From CAVZBT01 sp963773605 (GTDB lineage: Bacteria; Acidobacteriota; UBA6911), in the NCBI GenBank assembly GCA_963773605.1, contig CAVZBT010000006.1, positions 248,001-312,000 of the forward strand: a stretch of DNA of 64,000 bases, given 5' to 3'. Positions 10,917-20,249 of the stretch are shown piece after piece. How positions within the stretch are numbered: position 1 is the stretch's first letter; each line of letters begins with the position of its first letter. A model generated the notes under the pieces. It saw only the letters and a list, made by a program, of their open reading frames with translations, did no database searches and was not told the DNA's origin. A program made the translations under genes and the position numbers.

Positions 10917-12077
10917 TCACGGGACGAGGCTGCGCACGAGGATATCGGCGACCTCCTCGTCGGTCAGCGAAACGGGGTTTCCCTTCATGCTGCTGGCTTT
11001 CCTGGACTGCCCGACGACGATCGGGATTTCCGCCTCGCTCAGCCCGTAATCGGACAGCGGTACGATCGAGAGGTCCGCACACAGGTGCCCAACCCACGCC
11101 GCGCCGTCGTCCGCGCTGGCGGCATTGTCTCCGGTAAGCATCCGCCCCACCTCCCTGTACCGGTCGAGCGCCGCCGATCCGGGGGCCCGCGACTCGAGCG
11201 CCCGCAGGTTGGCCCGGAGCACCAGCGGGAGCAGCCGTGCGCACACGGCGCCGTGCGGGGCGGGAAACATCCCTCCGAGCGGGGCGGCCAGCCCGTGGAC
11301 GGCGCCCAGTTTCGCATTGGCGAGAGCGAGACCGCCAAAAAGGCTCGCGAGCGCCATGTCCTCCCGGGCGGCCGTGTCGGCGCCGTTTTCGTAAGCGCGC
11401 CTCAGCGAGCGCGCGACGCGGCCGATTCCCTCCCGGCAGAGCGCGTCCGTCACCGGGTTGGGCGCGTTGCAGACGAAAGGTTCGATGAGTTGCGTGAGGG
11501 CGTCCAGACCGGTGCTGGCCGTGACCGGCGGAGGCACCGTCCGGGTCAGTTCAGGGTCGACGACGGCGAGGCGGGCCAGCATCAGCGGGCTGCGCAGGCT
11601 CACCTTGACGCGGTGGGCGGGCGAGGCAAGAACGGCGTTGCGGGTCACTTCGGAACCCGTCCCCGCTGTGGTCGGGATCGCGACGTAAGGGACCGATGGC
11701 CGGGTGATGGGCTTGCCGGCCCCGATCACTTCGACATAGTCCAGCAGATCGCCGCCGTTCGCCAGCAGAGCGGCGACGGCTTTGCCTGCGTCAATCGCGC
11801 TCCCCCCGCCCAGCGAGATCACCACTTCGGCCCCGGCCTCGCGCGCCAGCTTCGTCGCCTCGACGACCATCGCGATCGTGGGCTCGCCTGAGACGGCGTA
11901 GCGCTCGCTCTGGATCCCGGCCTCGCGCAGCCCGGCGGAGAAGCCGTCGATGGCAACCGCCGACGTCCCCGTGACCAGCAGCGCACGGCGCCCCATGTCG
12001 GCAACGAGGGGCGCCGTCTCCTGCAGCCGCCCCGGGCCGAAGAGGATGCGCGTCGCGGTGGTGAATTCGAATTGCAT
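10917..12077 (-). CDS. Iron-containing alcohol dehydrogenase
   Basis: A 386-residue group III dehydrogenase. It shows the nucleotide loop GGGSAIDAGKAVAALL (about residue 95), the family signature PTTAGTGSEVTRNAVL, an Asp/His metal site including GLDALTQLIEPFV and VHGLAAPLGGMFPAPHGAVC, and the usual length. It should interconvert an alcohol and an aldehyde with NAD(P)H in the cytoplasm. The ATG at 12077 gives the family start MQFEFTTATRILFG; upstream codons belong to the ABM gene in another frame. The gap to the ABM-domain gene is 5 nt, so the two are almost certainly one transcript. The natural substrate is unknown; lactaldehyde, glycerol and maleylacetate-type members all share this fold. 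Confidence 0.9.
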   Translation of the reverse strand: MQFEFTTATRILFGPGRLQETAPLVADMGRRALLVTGTSAVAIDGFSAGLREAGIQSERYAVSGEPTIAMVVEATKLAREAGAEVVISLGGGSAIDAGKAVAALLANGGDLLDYVEVIGAGKPITRPSVPYVAIPTTAGTGSEVTRNAVLASPAHRVKVSLRSPLMLARLAVVDPELTRTVPPPVTASTGLDALTQLIEPFVCNAPNPVTDALCREGIGRVARSLRRAYENGADTAAREDMALASLFGGLALANAKLGAVHGLAAPLGGMFPAPHGAVCARLLPLVLRANLRALESRAPGSAALDRYREVGRMLTGDNAASADDGAAWVGHLCADLSIVPLSDYGLSEAEIPIVVGQSRKASSMKGNPVSLTDEEVADILVRSLVP

Positions 12078-12082
12078 CGTGT

Positions 12083-12391
12083 CTAACCCCATCCTTTCTC
12101 GTCGGGGAAGACGTTGACGTATTTTATGCTGGTGCGCGGCTCCTGCATCATGTCCGCGACGGCGTCGCGCCAAGCCCGGTAGTGACTCGTTTCCTTGTGG
12201 CGCGCCGGGTCCTGCGCCGTCCGGTAGACTTCCACCAGCACGAAACGGGTCGCGTCGTCGCCCTGCTGGACCACGTCGAAACGCGCGATGCCCGGTTCCC
12301 GGATGCTGTGGGACGCGTTCTCGGCGGAGGCGGAGGCGAACTCCGCGACGCGGTCGGGTTTCACATAAACATGCACGTGTACGATAAGCAT
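12083..12391 (-). CDS. Antibiotic biosynthesis monooxygenase (ABM) domain protein, LsrG-like
   Basis: A 102-residue single ABM ferredoxin-like domain: an N-terminal strand MLIVHVHVYVKPD, central ARFDVVQQGDDATRFVLVEV, then HKETSHYRAWRDAV. The HK-x2-HY motif and overall layout resemble LsrG and YgiN type small enzymes that act on short oxygenated carbon compounds. The start at 12391 has a GGAGAG site; longer upstream extension is Arg-rich and unlikely. It is followed after 5 nt by the iron alcohol dehydrogenase, so the pair may process a reactive carbonyl together. Specific chemistry is not established. Confidence 0.8.
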   Translation of the reverse strand: MLIVHVHVYVKPDRVAEFASASAENASHSIREPGIARFDVVQQGDDATRFVLVEVYRTAQDPARHKETSHYRAWRDAVADMMQEPRTSIKYVNVFPDEKGWG

Positions 12392-12459
12392 ACTCTCTCT
12401 CCTTCCTGGCCCGCCAAACGAGCGGGGTGTACGGCGTCTCCGATGCCGATCCCGACGCG

Positions 12460-14058
12460 TCAAAATTCGCGCTGCCCGGGAAACTCGCGGCGCACGGCTT
12501 CGAGGTACGCGACTTTTTGCCGGTCGGCCTCTTCAGCGGACCAGCCGAGTGCGCCGGCCACCACATCGCAGACCGACTGGAGCGAGTCTTCGCCTCTTCC
12601 CGGATCCAGCAGGGTCACCCGTGTCCGCCGGTTGAGGACATCCATGAGGGTGCGCGCCCTCTCGTGCGTGACGGCGAAGTACGCTTCGGCGAGGATGTAG
12701 GGCAGCCCATCCGCCATTCGTCTGCTCCACTCGGGGTGGACTTCCAGGATCGAGACGATCTGGCGGGCCCACAAGCCGTAATCGGCGACGAGATGGTCGC
12801 GGACGTCGTGGGGCAGGTCCATGCGCGAGAAGGGGTGGAACGAGTCGTCCGGCGCATTACCGAGCGCGATGCGGTGGGTCCAGCTCGGCATGAAGACCCG
12901 GTCGCGGCTGGACTTGCTGAGCCGGCGCACGATGCGATCGACCACGGTTTTCGCCATCACCCGGTAGGTCGTCAGCTTGCCGCCCGCCACGGAAATCAGA
13001 CCGTCGTCGAACTCGAAGACCTTGTATTCCCTGGGGACGTCGGCCGTTTTCCGGCCCGGAGCGTTGATCAGGGGCCGGATGCCGGCATAGCTCGAAACCA
13101 GGTCCTGGAAGCCGAGGTGGGTATTCGGGAAGGCCCAGTTCAGCGCGTCGAGAATATATTCAACGTCGGCGCGCTCCGGGCCGACGCAGTCCGGGTTGCC
13201 GAGGTACTCCGTATCGGTCGTCCCGACGACGATCCCTTCGTACCAGGGGATGACGAACAGAAAGCGTCTGTCGTGCGCCGAGGGGATCAGGATGGCGTGT
13301 TGGAGCGCCAGGCGGCCCCGGCGGAGCACGACGTGGACTCCCTTGGCCGGCCGGATCCGGTCGTGCCGCGACTTTCTCCCGAGCCGCTGCAGGGTCAGAT
13401 CCGTCCATGGCCCGGCGGCCACAATCACCTGGTCGGCCGTCACCTCCCACGACTGTCCGGTGAACGCGTCGCGGATGAGCGCTCCCGCGGCCCGGCCATT
13501 GCGCATGATGAGCTGTTCGGCGGCGGCGTAGTTGTAAACGCGGGCGCCGCGCGTCTGCGCGTCCAGGACCAGGCTGAGCACCAGCCGCGCGTCGTCGGTG
13601 ACGCAATCGTAAAAGAGCGCACCCCCCGTGAGGTCGTGCGCCCGCAGGTTGGGGTTCAGTTCCAGCGTAGCCGCCGGACCCACCACGCGGTGCCTGCGCT
13701 CCCGCGTGGTGCGCGCGAGGTGGTCATAGAGCCACAGGCCCGACGCGTAGAGCCAGCGGCTCTTTTTTCCGCGATAGAACGGGAGGAGAAAGGGAGTCCA
13801 GCGCACCAGGCCCGGTGCGAGCCGGGCCAGCGTGTGTCTTTCGGAGATCGATTCGCGCATCAGCCCCACGCTGAAATGCTCGAGGTAACGCAGCCCGCCG
13901 TGGATCAGCTTGGAGCTGCGGGAACTCGTTCCGGACGCGAAATCGGCCTTGTCGACGAGGACCGTCTTGATGCCGCGCGCCGCGGCGTCCTGCGCGATGC
14001 CTGCCCCGGTGATGCCGCCGCCGATGACCAACAGATCCGCAGAGAGTGCATCCGCCAT
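12460..14058 (-). CDS. glpD: FAD-dependent glycerol-3-phosphate dehydrogenase
   Basis: A 532-residue GlpD/GlpA-type enzyme. The N-terminal FAD fold is VIGGGITGAGIAQDAAARG; the substrate-side signature SRSSKLIHGGLRYLE follows; PWYEGIVVGTTDTEYLG and GGKLTTYRVMAKTVVD are further family motifs. The C-terminal helical domain (about 390-520) is complete. It oxidises glycerol 3-phosphate to dihydroxyacetone phosphate at the membrane face and passes electrons to quinone. The start at 14058 (MADALSADLLVIGGG) places the FAD motif at the usual distance. There is no glycerol kinase or facilitator here; transcription continues toward the ABM and dehydrogenase genes, separated by 68 bp. Confidence 0.93.
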   Translation of the reverse strand: MADALSADLLVIGGGITGAGIAQDAAARGIKTVLVDKADFASGTSSRSSKLIHGGLRYLEHFSVGLMRESISERHTLARLAPGLVRWTPFLLPFYRGKKSRWLYASGLWLYDHLARTTRERRHRVVGPAATLELNPNLRAHDLTGGALFYDCVTDDARLVLSLVLDAQTRGARVYNYAAAEQLIMRNGRAAGALIRDAFTGQSWEVTADQVIVAAGPWTDLTLQRLGRKSRHDRIRPAKGVHVVLRRGRLALQHAILIPSAHDRRFLFVIPWYEGIVVGTTDTEYLGNPDCVGPERADVEYILDALNWAFPNTHLGFQDLVSSYAGIRPLINAPGRKTADVPREYKVFEFDDGLISVAGGKLTTYRVMAKTVVDRIVRRLSKSSRDRVFMPSWTHRIALGNAPDDSFHPFSRMDLPHDVRDHLVADYGLWARQIVSILEVHPEWSRRMADGLPYILAEAYFAVTHERARTLMDVLNRRTRVTLLDPGRGEDSLQSVCDVVAGALGWSAEEADRQKVAYLEAVRREFPGQREF

Positions 14059-14140
14059 GCGGACCAATCCGTCACAACAATGCAAGAATGTCAAGCATTG
14101 CCTGCGCGCATCGTCCACGATTGCAGCTCATCCGGGACAA

Positions 14141-14220
14141 GTGGGCCGCGTCGGCCCACCGCGGCCCAGGGATTTTACTCAACCCGTGGCTTTCCCGTTT
14201 ATTACACGGCTGTAGCCCAT
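14141..14220 (-). repeat. Family B dispersed repeat, copy 1
   Basis: Read on the minus strand this is ATGGGCTAC...CCACGGGTTGAGTAAAAT...GCCGACGCGGCCCAC. The copy at 26254-26333 aligns along its whole length. The 290-base gap 14059-14348 around it contains no supportable gene. Confidence 0.7.
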
Positions 14221-14348
14221 TCGGGCGGGGCGGGCCGACCCCGCCCACTTGGCCGGCATCGTTCCGGTGATCGCGATAACCCGCCACTGGTGACGGCGCA
14301 GAAACGGCGAACTGATATTGCGCACTGGGCGAGGAATGTCTTGTTACT

Positions 14349-14957
14349 CTACTGCGGGCTCGGGGAAGGTGCGCTGCCCGCGAAGATCCGCCGCAGCGCG
14401 ACCCGGGCGAAGCGGAACAGTTTCACGAGCAGATAGATCGAGAACGCGAGCAGCGCCAGGACCAGAAAAAGGGTGACGTAAGGGTGTTCCGCGGCCATCC
14501 AGGCCAGGAAGATCGCGACGCCGTCCTCGCCAAGACTTAGAAGGGAGTTGCTGAAGGGCTCCGGGCTCGTGTTGGCGGCAACGCGGGCCGTGGCCTTGGT
14601 GCCGTGCGATGTCAGCGCCACGCCCCCAGCCAGCAGCCCGGCGGCGACCCGCCAGGCCTCGGGCACCTGGCCAAAGGCGGCGTAAGCCAAAATTCCGGCG
14701 GCAGGCGGGCGGATGAAGGTGTGAATCGTGTCCCACACGCTATCGACGTAAGGGATCTTGTCAGCCACGAATTCGATGACGTAGAGCACAAGAGCGATGC
14801 CGAGCACGACCGGATGCGCCACGAAATCGAGGGACGGCGGAAGCCGGACCAGACCGAACCGCTGGAGCAGCCCAAGCACGGAGATCGTGGCGTACAGATT
14901 CAACCCCGAAGCAAACGAGGTTCCGAGGGCGAATCCTAGAGTCTGCAGGCCGGTCAT
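14349..14957 (-). CDS. DUF4126-type integral membrane protein
   Basis: A 202-residue protein with about five hydrophobic helices and a short C-terminal tail rich in Pro/Ser. The first helix, MTGLQTLGFALGTSFASGLNLYATI, and the LTSHGTKATARVAANTSPEP loop in the middle match the DUF4126 family as I know it. The loop carries invariant-looking small and polar residues, suggesting a channel or transporter, but no function is known. The start at 14957 follows GAGGGG; an in-frame ATG at 14999 is less likely as it lacks a ribosome site. It is divergent from the ThuA-like gene. Confidence 0.75.
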   Translation of the reverse strand: MTGLQTLGFALGTSFASGLNLYATISVLGLLQRFGLVRLPPSLDFVAHPVVLGIALVLYVIEFVADKIPYVDSVWDTIHTFIRPPAAGILAYAAFGQVPEAWRVAAGLLAGGVALTSHGTKATARVAANTSPEPFSNSLLSLGEDGVAIFLAWMAAEHPYVTLFLVLALLAFSIYLLVKLFRFARVALRRIFAGSAPSPSPQ

Positions 14958-15082
14958 ACAAACCCCCTCAACGGTAAAGATACTGTTTATCTCACTCATT
15001 ATTCAAATTGCTGGAGATAAAATCGCAGCGGGGCTAGGCTGTCGGTGTGCCTTCTTGGATGCAAAACCCTCGGGAGGAAATC

Positions 15083-15904
15083 ATGAAGAAGCGTACGATC
15101 ACGGCGATTCCGGTTGTCCTCTGGCTCGGTTGTTTCCTGTTCGCCCAGGCGCCATCCGGGCCCGCCAAAATTCAGACCCTGATCATCACCGGGCAAAACG
15201 GCCATGACTGGCGCGGCACCACACCGCTGCTGCGCAAAGCACTCGAAGACACCGGCAGGTTCGCCGTCCGGACCACCGAGGAATTCCGGGGCGCCGGCCC
15301 GGAAACCCTGGCCCCCTATGACCTGGTCGTCCTGAACTATTACGAACTGAAGAAGCCGGAGTTGCGCTGGGGGGAACGGGCCGACAACGCGCTCCTGGAC
15401 TTTGCCCGCTCCGGGAAGGGCATCGTGGTCTACCACTTTTCCGTCGCTGCGTTCGAGGGCTGGGACGAGTACGAGAAACTCTCGGCCGGCAACTGGAGGC
15501 CCGGGAACGGCCACCACTCGGCGGCTCATGACTTCAAGGTGGATATCAAGGACTCCGATCACCCGATCACCCGGGGGTTGAAGGCTTCTTTCCCCCAGCC
15601 GAAGGACGAGCTGTACGCGAATCTTCGCTGGCAGCCCGCCGGCACCTACCACGTGCTGGCGACGGCATGGGACGAACACGCGCTGTACGGCGGCAAAGCC
15701 AGGCAGCCGGTCCCCGGTGCAGGTATCGATCAACCGATGCTCTGGACGGTGGAGTATGGCAAGGGGAGGGTGTTCACCACGGCACTGGGGCACGACATCG
15801 CGGCCGTGCAGACACCGGCTTTCGTCGTGACGTTCATCCGTGGCGCGGAGTGGGCCGCCACCGGTGCCGTTACCCTGCCGATCCCGGCGGATATGGCCCG
15901 CTGA
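15083..15904 (+). CDS. Secreted ThuA-like domain protein
   Basis: A 273-residue protein with a signal peptide (MKKRTITAIPVVLWLGCFLFAQA) followed by a glutamine-amidotransferase-like ThuA fold. Seen are LIITGQNGHDWRGTTPLLRKAL, YDLVVLNYYELKKPE, a GKGIVVYHFSVAAF turn, a NGHHSAAHDFKV loop, and the C-terminal WTVEYGKGRVFTTALGHD. The family is linked to trehalose or other sugar utilisation and is common as secreted proteins in Acidobacteriota and Planctomycetota, but enzyme activity has not been firmly shown. The start at 15083 is fixed by GGGAGGAAATC upstream. It has no evident operon partner. Confidence 0.85.
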   Translation: MKKRTITAIPVVLWLGCFLFAQAPSGPAKIQTLIITGQNGHDWRGTTPLLRKALEDTGRFAVRTTEEFRGAGPETLAPYDLVVLNYYELKKPELRWGERADNALLDFARSGKGIVVYHFSVAAFEGWDEYEKLSAGNWRPGNGHHSAAHDFKVDIKDSDHPITRGLKASFPQPKDELYANLRWQPAGTYHVLATAWDEHALYGGKARQPVPGAGIDQPMLWTVEYGKGRVFTTALGHDIAAVQTPAFVVTFIRGAEWAATGAVTLPIPADMAR

Positions 15905-16043
15905 GTCAGGTCAGTGCGCGGTTTGCGGTATCAGTCCGCAGTTGCGGCGCCGCCACCAGTCGAAAGTACCCGCGACGGCGAGCTTGCGTTCGAGCCGCGG
16001 GTCACACCACCGGGACGCTCTGACTCTGACACTGCGAACTGTA

Positions 16044-17465
16044 TTACCTGGAGAAACGGATTGAGGAGACGATGTCCTCAAAGGCGCGCTGGTAGGTCGA
16101 ATACTCCCGCTCGGGAGCCACAAAGACCAGGTACACGAGCCCTTCGGGCCGCTGGACGGTGACAAGCCAGTCCGTTTCACGCCCGCCGATCGGCGACTCA
16201 TTCGACAAGGTCGTCGACATGCCCTGTGCGCCGCCGACCCGTATGCTGCCCCGTTCGCGCGTCACCCGCATATTCGTATTGGACCTTTGCAGGCCGGCGA
16301 TCAGCTCGTCCGTGGCGTCTTCCAGCCGCACGGCGGTGCGGCCGTTGTTGTCCTGCGGCTCAAACACCGCCATGATCACGCCGTAGGCCAGGGCGGCGTT
16401 GCCGTTGTTGGGAGCGATGCCCCCGTCCGGCGCCAGGGTGAACGAGTCTCCCTGGTTCGCCACCCGCCAGTTGTCGGGGTAGCGCAGGCTGAGGACGTTG
16501 TTGGAGTAGTTCTGCATGCGGCTCGAAGGCCGGTCGGGAGTACCCACTGAGCCGCCCGGCTCGGTGGTGCGGCCCGTCTGCTGAGTCCGCTGCCGAGGAG
16601 CTGCCGGGAGGGAGCGCACATAACGCTGAATGTCGCGGAATTCGTTGGATTCGTTCCGATAGTTGCGCTGCCCCCCGAGCTTGCTGATTTCCGTATTGAT
16701 GAGGCCAATCCGGTTCTCGGGGTTGGGGTGGCTGCTGAAGAACTCCGGCGCACGCCCTTTGCCTTCAGCCTCCAGCTTCTCAAAAAACTGCGCCATGGCC
16801 CGCGGGTCCATACTGTTGTCGTACAGGATCTGGGCCCCGACAATGTCGGCCTGCCTTTCCGCGTCGCGCGAGTACTTGAGCAGAACCGAGTTCATGGCGA
16901 ACCCGGCCCCGACCTGGGCCAGCACGCCGCCGATCGAGTTGCTGCCGAGGATGCCGCCCAGGAGTGCCAGAGGCGCCTGTGCGGCGTAGGCTTTGCTGGC
17001 CTGATTTGTGCCGTGCCGCAGGGCGACGTGGCCAATCTCGTGGCCGATGACCCCGGCGAGCTGCGCCTCGTTGTCCGCGGCCTCGATGGTGCCTCGGTTG
17101 ACGAAGAGGAATCCCCCGGGTAGCGCAAAGGCGTTGATGGATGGATCGTTGACCCCTTTGAACTGGTACGGATACTTCTCGCCCGGCGCCTTCTGCGCCA
17201 GCCGGCGCCCGAGCCGGTTCAGGTAGTCGTCGACCTTCCGGTCATTCATCATCGGCAACTGTCGTTCTGCGTCCTGAGCCACCTGGCGTCCGACCTCGAC
17301 ATCCTGTTGCGGGCTGAAGAGGTTCCAACCCGGCTTGAGCCGCGTCCGCTCGGCGAATGCAAGGGGGGCGCCGACAAGCAGTGCGACGAGGACCGCCGCC
17401 GTGAATGTGCGGGCGCGATCGCTGAACCGCGCCGAGTCTGCGTAGTTTGATTGCCTCTGCTGCAT
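16044..17465 (-). CDS. M48-family zinc metalloprotease with C-terminal PsbP/DUF1795-like domain
   Basis: A 473-residue exported protein. Residues 20-40 form a signal segment (TFTAAVLVALLVGAPLAFA). The M48 peptidase domain spans about 55-280, with zinc motif GVIGHEIGHVALRHG and the downstream zinc Glu region YSRDAERQADIVGAQIL. After a low-complexity Gln/Thr/Arg linker, residues about 310-470 form a separate domain beginning LSLRYPDNWRV and ending VFVAPEREYSTYQRAFEDIV, which resembles PsbP/DUF1795 folds. BepA-like proteases of this group clear misassembled outer-membrane proteins. The ATG at 17465 is at the edge of a purine-rich GGAGGC site. Confidence 0.88.
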   Translation of the reverse strand: MQQRQSNYADSARFSDRARTFTAAVLVALLVGAPLAFAERTRLKPGWNLFSPQQDVEVGRQVAQDAERQLPMMNDRKVDDYLNRLGRRLAQKAPGEKYPYQFKGVNDPSINAFALPGGFLFVNRGTIEAADNEAQLAGVIGHEIGHVALRHGTNQASKAYAAQAPLALLGGILGSNSIGGVLAQVGAGFAMNSVLLKYSRDAERQADIVGAQILYDNSMDPRAMAQFFEKLEAEGKGRAPEFFSSHPNPENRIGLINTEISKLGGQRNYRNESNEFRDIQRYVRSLPAAPRQRTQQTGRTTEPGGSVGTPDRPSSRMQNYSNNVLSLRYPDNWRVANQGDSFTLAPDGGIAPNNGNAALAYGVIMAVFEPQDNNGRTAVRLEDATDELIAGLQRSNTNMRVTRERGSIRVGGAQGMSTTLSNESPIGGRETDWLVTVQRPEGLVYLVFVAPEREYSTYQRAFEDIVSSIRFSR

Positions 17466-17538
17466 TCAGGCCTCCGTAGCGGCATCGCATCTCGCCGATA
17501 CCTATAAGATCCACGGCGGGCAAAAAAGTTTCCCGGGC

Positions 17539-17949
17539 TTAGCGGGCCCGCCCCATGTCGAGTATCTCCTCGAACTCATCGCGGCTGAGGGGCGAGACCG
17601 CGATTCGCTGGATTTTGAGAAACACCATCCCGGAAAGTTTCGGGTTCTGCCGCAGCGCCCCCAGCGACACGGGCGTTTCCAGGGCCGCTACGGCTTCCAG
17701 GTCCACCACGACCCTCTTGCCTTCGGGATCCGCCGGGTCGGGGGACGGGTCGGAAGCGACCCTCGCCCGGCCTACGACGGCTTTGTCGGGGCTCGTATTG
17801 TACACGAGCGCCTGATCACCTTCTGCAAACGTGCGCAGGTGCTTCTGAGCGGGGGCGCCGGCAATTCCGTCCCACACGGTCTTCCTGTCGCGCACCAGAT
17901 CGTGGAAACCGTAGGACCCTGGATCGGCAAGTAGCAGCCAGTACGCCAT
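17539..17949 (-). CDS. EVE-domain protein
   Basis: A 136-residue single EVE domain: MAYWLLLADPGSYGFHDL at the start, VWDGIAGAPAQKHLR in the middle, GDQALVYNTSPDKAVVG and the C-terminal NPKLSGMVFLKIQRIAVSPL. EVE folds belong to the PUA/YTH-like class and are thought to bind modified bases in DNA or RNA. It is complete and of normal length. No nuclease or methylase lies beside it, so a defence role, seen for EVE fusions elsewhere, is not indicated here. Confidence 0.88.
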   Translation of the reverse strand: MAYWLLLADPGSYGFHDLVRDRKTVWDGIAGAPAQKHLRTFAEGDQALVYNTSPDKAVVGRARVASDPSPDPADPEGKRVVVDLEAVAALETPVSLGALRQNPKLSGMVFLKIQRIAVSPLSRDEFEEILDMGRAR

Positions 17950-18158
17950 CAGACCCCTCCACGGGTTGTCTCTCGCCCGAAATATACCCCGGCGCAGTTC
18001 CCGAAAACATGGGATTTTGCCCCTGGAGTGGCGCGCCGGAGCGTGAACTTTGCAGGGATCTCGCCGCGCCTGGACGCCCTGAGAAGCGGCACAATGGCTT
18101 GCATGAAGATGCGTAAAGGTTCAGGCCGAGTCAGCGCACTCAAAGAAAAGAGGGCCGG

Positions 18159-19542
18159 TCAGGGGTTGCGGAAATGGACGGTGACGACGCGCTGGATGCC
18201 CTTGCGCAGCAATCTGAGGATAACCGGGGCCTGCCTGTCGCGGTTGCGCAGCCGGTTAACGAGCCACTGGGTGTCGTGCACGCGCTGCGCGTCGGCCGAG
18301 ATGATCACGTCACCCTCGAGCACGCCGGCCCGCCCAAACGGGGTTTGCGGCTCGACCGAGACCACGAGCAGCCCGGACTGCCCGGGCATCTGCAGCGCCT
18401 CGGAAAGCTGCGGCGTCAGGGGCACCGCGTTTATACCGAGCAGCGACGTATCGACGGCTTCGGCCGCCGTGAAGGGAATCACCTCGGGGAAACGGAAGGC
18501 CAGGCGCTGGACGGCCTCTTCGGGTTTCCGACCCTCGATGAGGGCAGATAGAGTCGCCGGCCGCCCCTGTCGGACGATAGCCATATTCGCGGTCGATCCT
18601 ATCGCCGTGTCCTGGACCAGGCGGATGAACTGGCGCGGGTCGCGGATCGCAGTCCCTTGCCATTTCAGAATGATATCTTCCGGCAGCAGGCCCGCCTTCT
18701 GGGCGGGGCTTCCCTCCTGCACCGCTTTGACGGTGACTCCGCCGCCCCGCAGAGAGCCGCCGGGATCGGTCGCCAGGTACACCCCCAGCCAGCCCGTGCG
18801 GATATCCCCGCCCGCCTGGAGGATCTTTTCCGCCGAACTGAGTAGTTGCGAAATGGGGTAAAAGGCGACATTGGAACCCGCCCCTTCGTCTCGGGCCGGC
18901 TCCTGGCCGGCGACGAACCCCAGCACATAGCGATCCGTGTTGAGGATAGGCTCGCCGACCCCGGGGACGCCGTTGAACGTGAGGGTGAACCTGAAGATGC
19001 CGGGTTCGTGAGGGGCGCCCGCAACCGAGAGAACCTGGGCGCTGCGGAATTCCGGGATTCCCGGCCCCGCGCTCACCGGCGCCACCACGGTAGCTCCGTC
19101 GCGGATCTCGCAGTTCCTGCAGAGCGGCGTTTTCTTGAGATTGCTGTTGGGGCAAACGACGACGGCGACCCCCATGCTCTGGTCGATGCCGATCAGCTTA
19201 CCCCTGTACCTCCGGCCCTCGCTGGTAATTATGTCGATGCGGGGTTCGGCCGACTGGATATCGACCCAGCGGTAGCCAAGGAAGGTGAGCACGTGCCCTT
19301 TGTCATCCATGACCACGCCGGTGGACGGGAATACCTGGATGATTTTGGGCTGGTACTCAGGGATGCGCTTGCCGTAGACCTCGAAATTGCCCGGGAGCCG
19401 GATTTCGGAGATGATGTTGACTCGAACCAGCGACGGTTCCGCCACCGGGCGTTCGGCTCCGCCCCCCTCCTGTCCCCGGGCGCCAGCTGCCGCGGCGAGA
19501 CAGAATGCCAGAGCGGGCAGCTCGTATGGCCTGGTATCTCAT
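18159..19542 (-). CDS. HtrA/DegP-like PDZ protein with lost catalytic triad (N-terminus frameshifted)
   Basis: From the GTG at 19445 there is an intact 428-residue frame: a degenerate trypsin-like half (about 1-235) and two PDZ domains (about 240-330 with GWLGVYLATDPGG, and 345-425). The HtrA His site reads VLTFLGYRW, the Asp site DQSMGVAVVV, and the GNSGGP site GVPGVGEPILN, so all three catalytic residues are missing. Upstream, in the same frame, ELPALAFCLAAAAGARGQ looks like a signal peptide but has no start codon; the ATG at 19542 is one frame off, so a 1-nt indel near 19525 is inferred. It lies 7 nt after the anti-sigma gene, giving a sigma/anti-sigma/HtrA-like order as in MucD-type envelope-stress operons. 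Confidence 0.8.
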
Positions 19543-19549
19543 GGCGGGG

Positions 19550-20230
19550 TCAGTGGCTCACGTTGCGCATGAAGTATTCTTCCGAGGGCGGGCCGTAGCG
19601 CATCCGCACCGACCTGGGCAGGCGCATGATCACCGGGCGGTCGCCCGGTCCGGGCACCATGTACTCGACGAAACCCGCGTCCGCCGGTTCCGCATCGATC
19701 GGGACCGGTCCGTCTTCGAACTCGAAAGCCGGAAGATGCGGCTCAGAGAGTGCGAGGGGACTGCCGGCCTGTTTCGCGCCCGGCGTCTGGACCGCCGGCA
19801 TCGGCCTGTCGATTCCCCCTTCAACCCTGCCGGACGCGCTCAACTCGTTTTCGGCCCCAGCCGGCCGGCCCTGGAAACTCACCCAGGGAAGCGTCAGGAG
19901 AACGGCCAGCAACAGCGCGGCGGCAACGGAAATGCCGACGGCGGCCGAGCGCCAGGAGAACCACTCCCACCGATAGAGCCAGGGCACCCAGAAGCGCCTG
20001 CGTGTGGCATGCCGGGCCTGGATTCGCGCAAGGACAGCCGCCTCGAAGTTCGGGGGCGCCTTGACGCGGCCAAGCTCCCGCGCCATCTGCCCGAGCTTCT
20101 GGGCATCGGTTACGTCCTTGCCGCAGCCGAAGCACTGCCGCGCATGGCGTTCCATGCCGAACCGCCCGGCAAAGTCGAGCCCGCCCTGCAGATAATCTTC
20201 CAGGTTGTGGTGAAACTTCCGGCAATCCAT
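19550..20230 (-). CDS. Membrane-spanning zinc-finger anti-sigma factor
   Basis: A 226-residue protein. The N-terminal cytoplasmic part has the zf-HC2 type pattern H-x3-C-x2-C in RHARQCFGCGKD. A single transmembrane helix (AAVGISVAAALLLAVLLTL, about residues 93-112) separates it from a Pro-rich extracytoplasmic tail ending RMRYGPPSEEYFMRNVSH. This build matches anti-sigma factors that hold an ECF sigma factor at the membrane until the outer part is cleaved. It follows the sigma gene by 19 nt and precedes the HtrA-like gene by 7 nt, which supports the assignment. The start at 20230 is chosen for the MDCRKFHH onset of the zinc finger. Confidence 0.82.
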   Translation of the reverse strand: MDCRKFHHNLEDYLQGGLDFAGRFGMERHARQCFGCGKDVTDAQKLGQMARELGRVKAPPNFEAAVLARIQARHATRRRFWVPWLYRWEWFSWRSAAVGISVAAALLLAVLLTLPWVSFQGRPAGAENELSASGRVEGGIDRPMPAVQTPGAKQAGSPLALSEPHLPAFEFEDGPVPIDAEPADAGFVEYMVPGPGDRPVIMRLPRSVRMRYGPPSEEYFMRNVSH

Positions 20231-20249
20231 AGAAGCCTGTAAGCGCTGT

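Noticed and set aside
12427..14436. 669-codon open frame on the plus strand across glpD
   Set aside because: It is the exact antisense of a strongly conserved glpD gene; GC-rich codon bias opens the opposite strand. No start signal or family motif.
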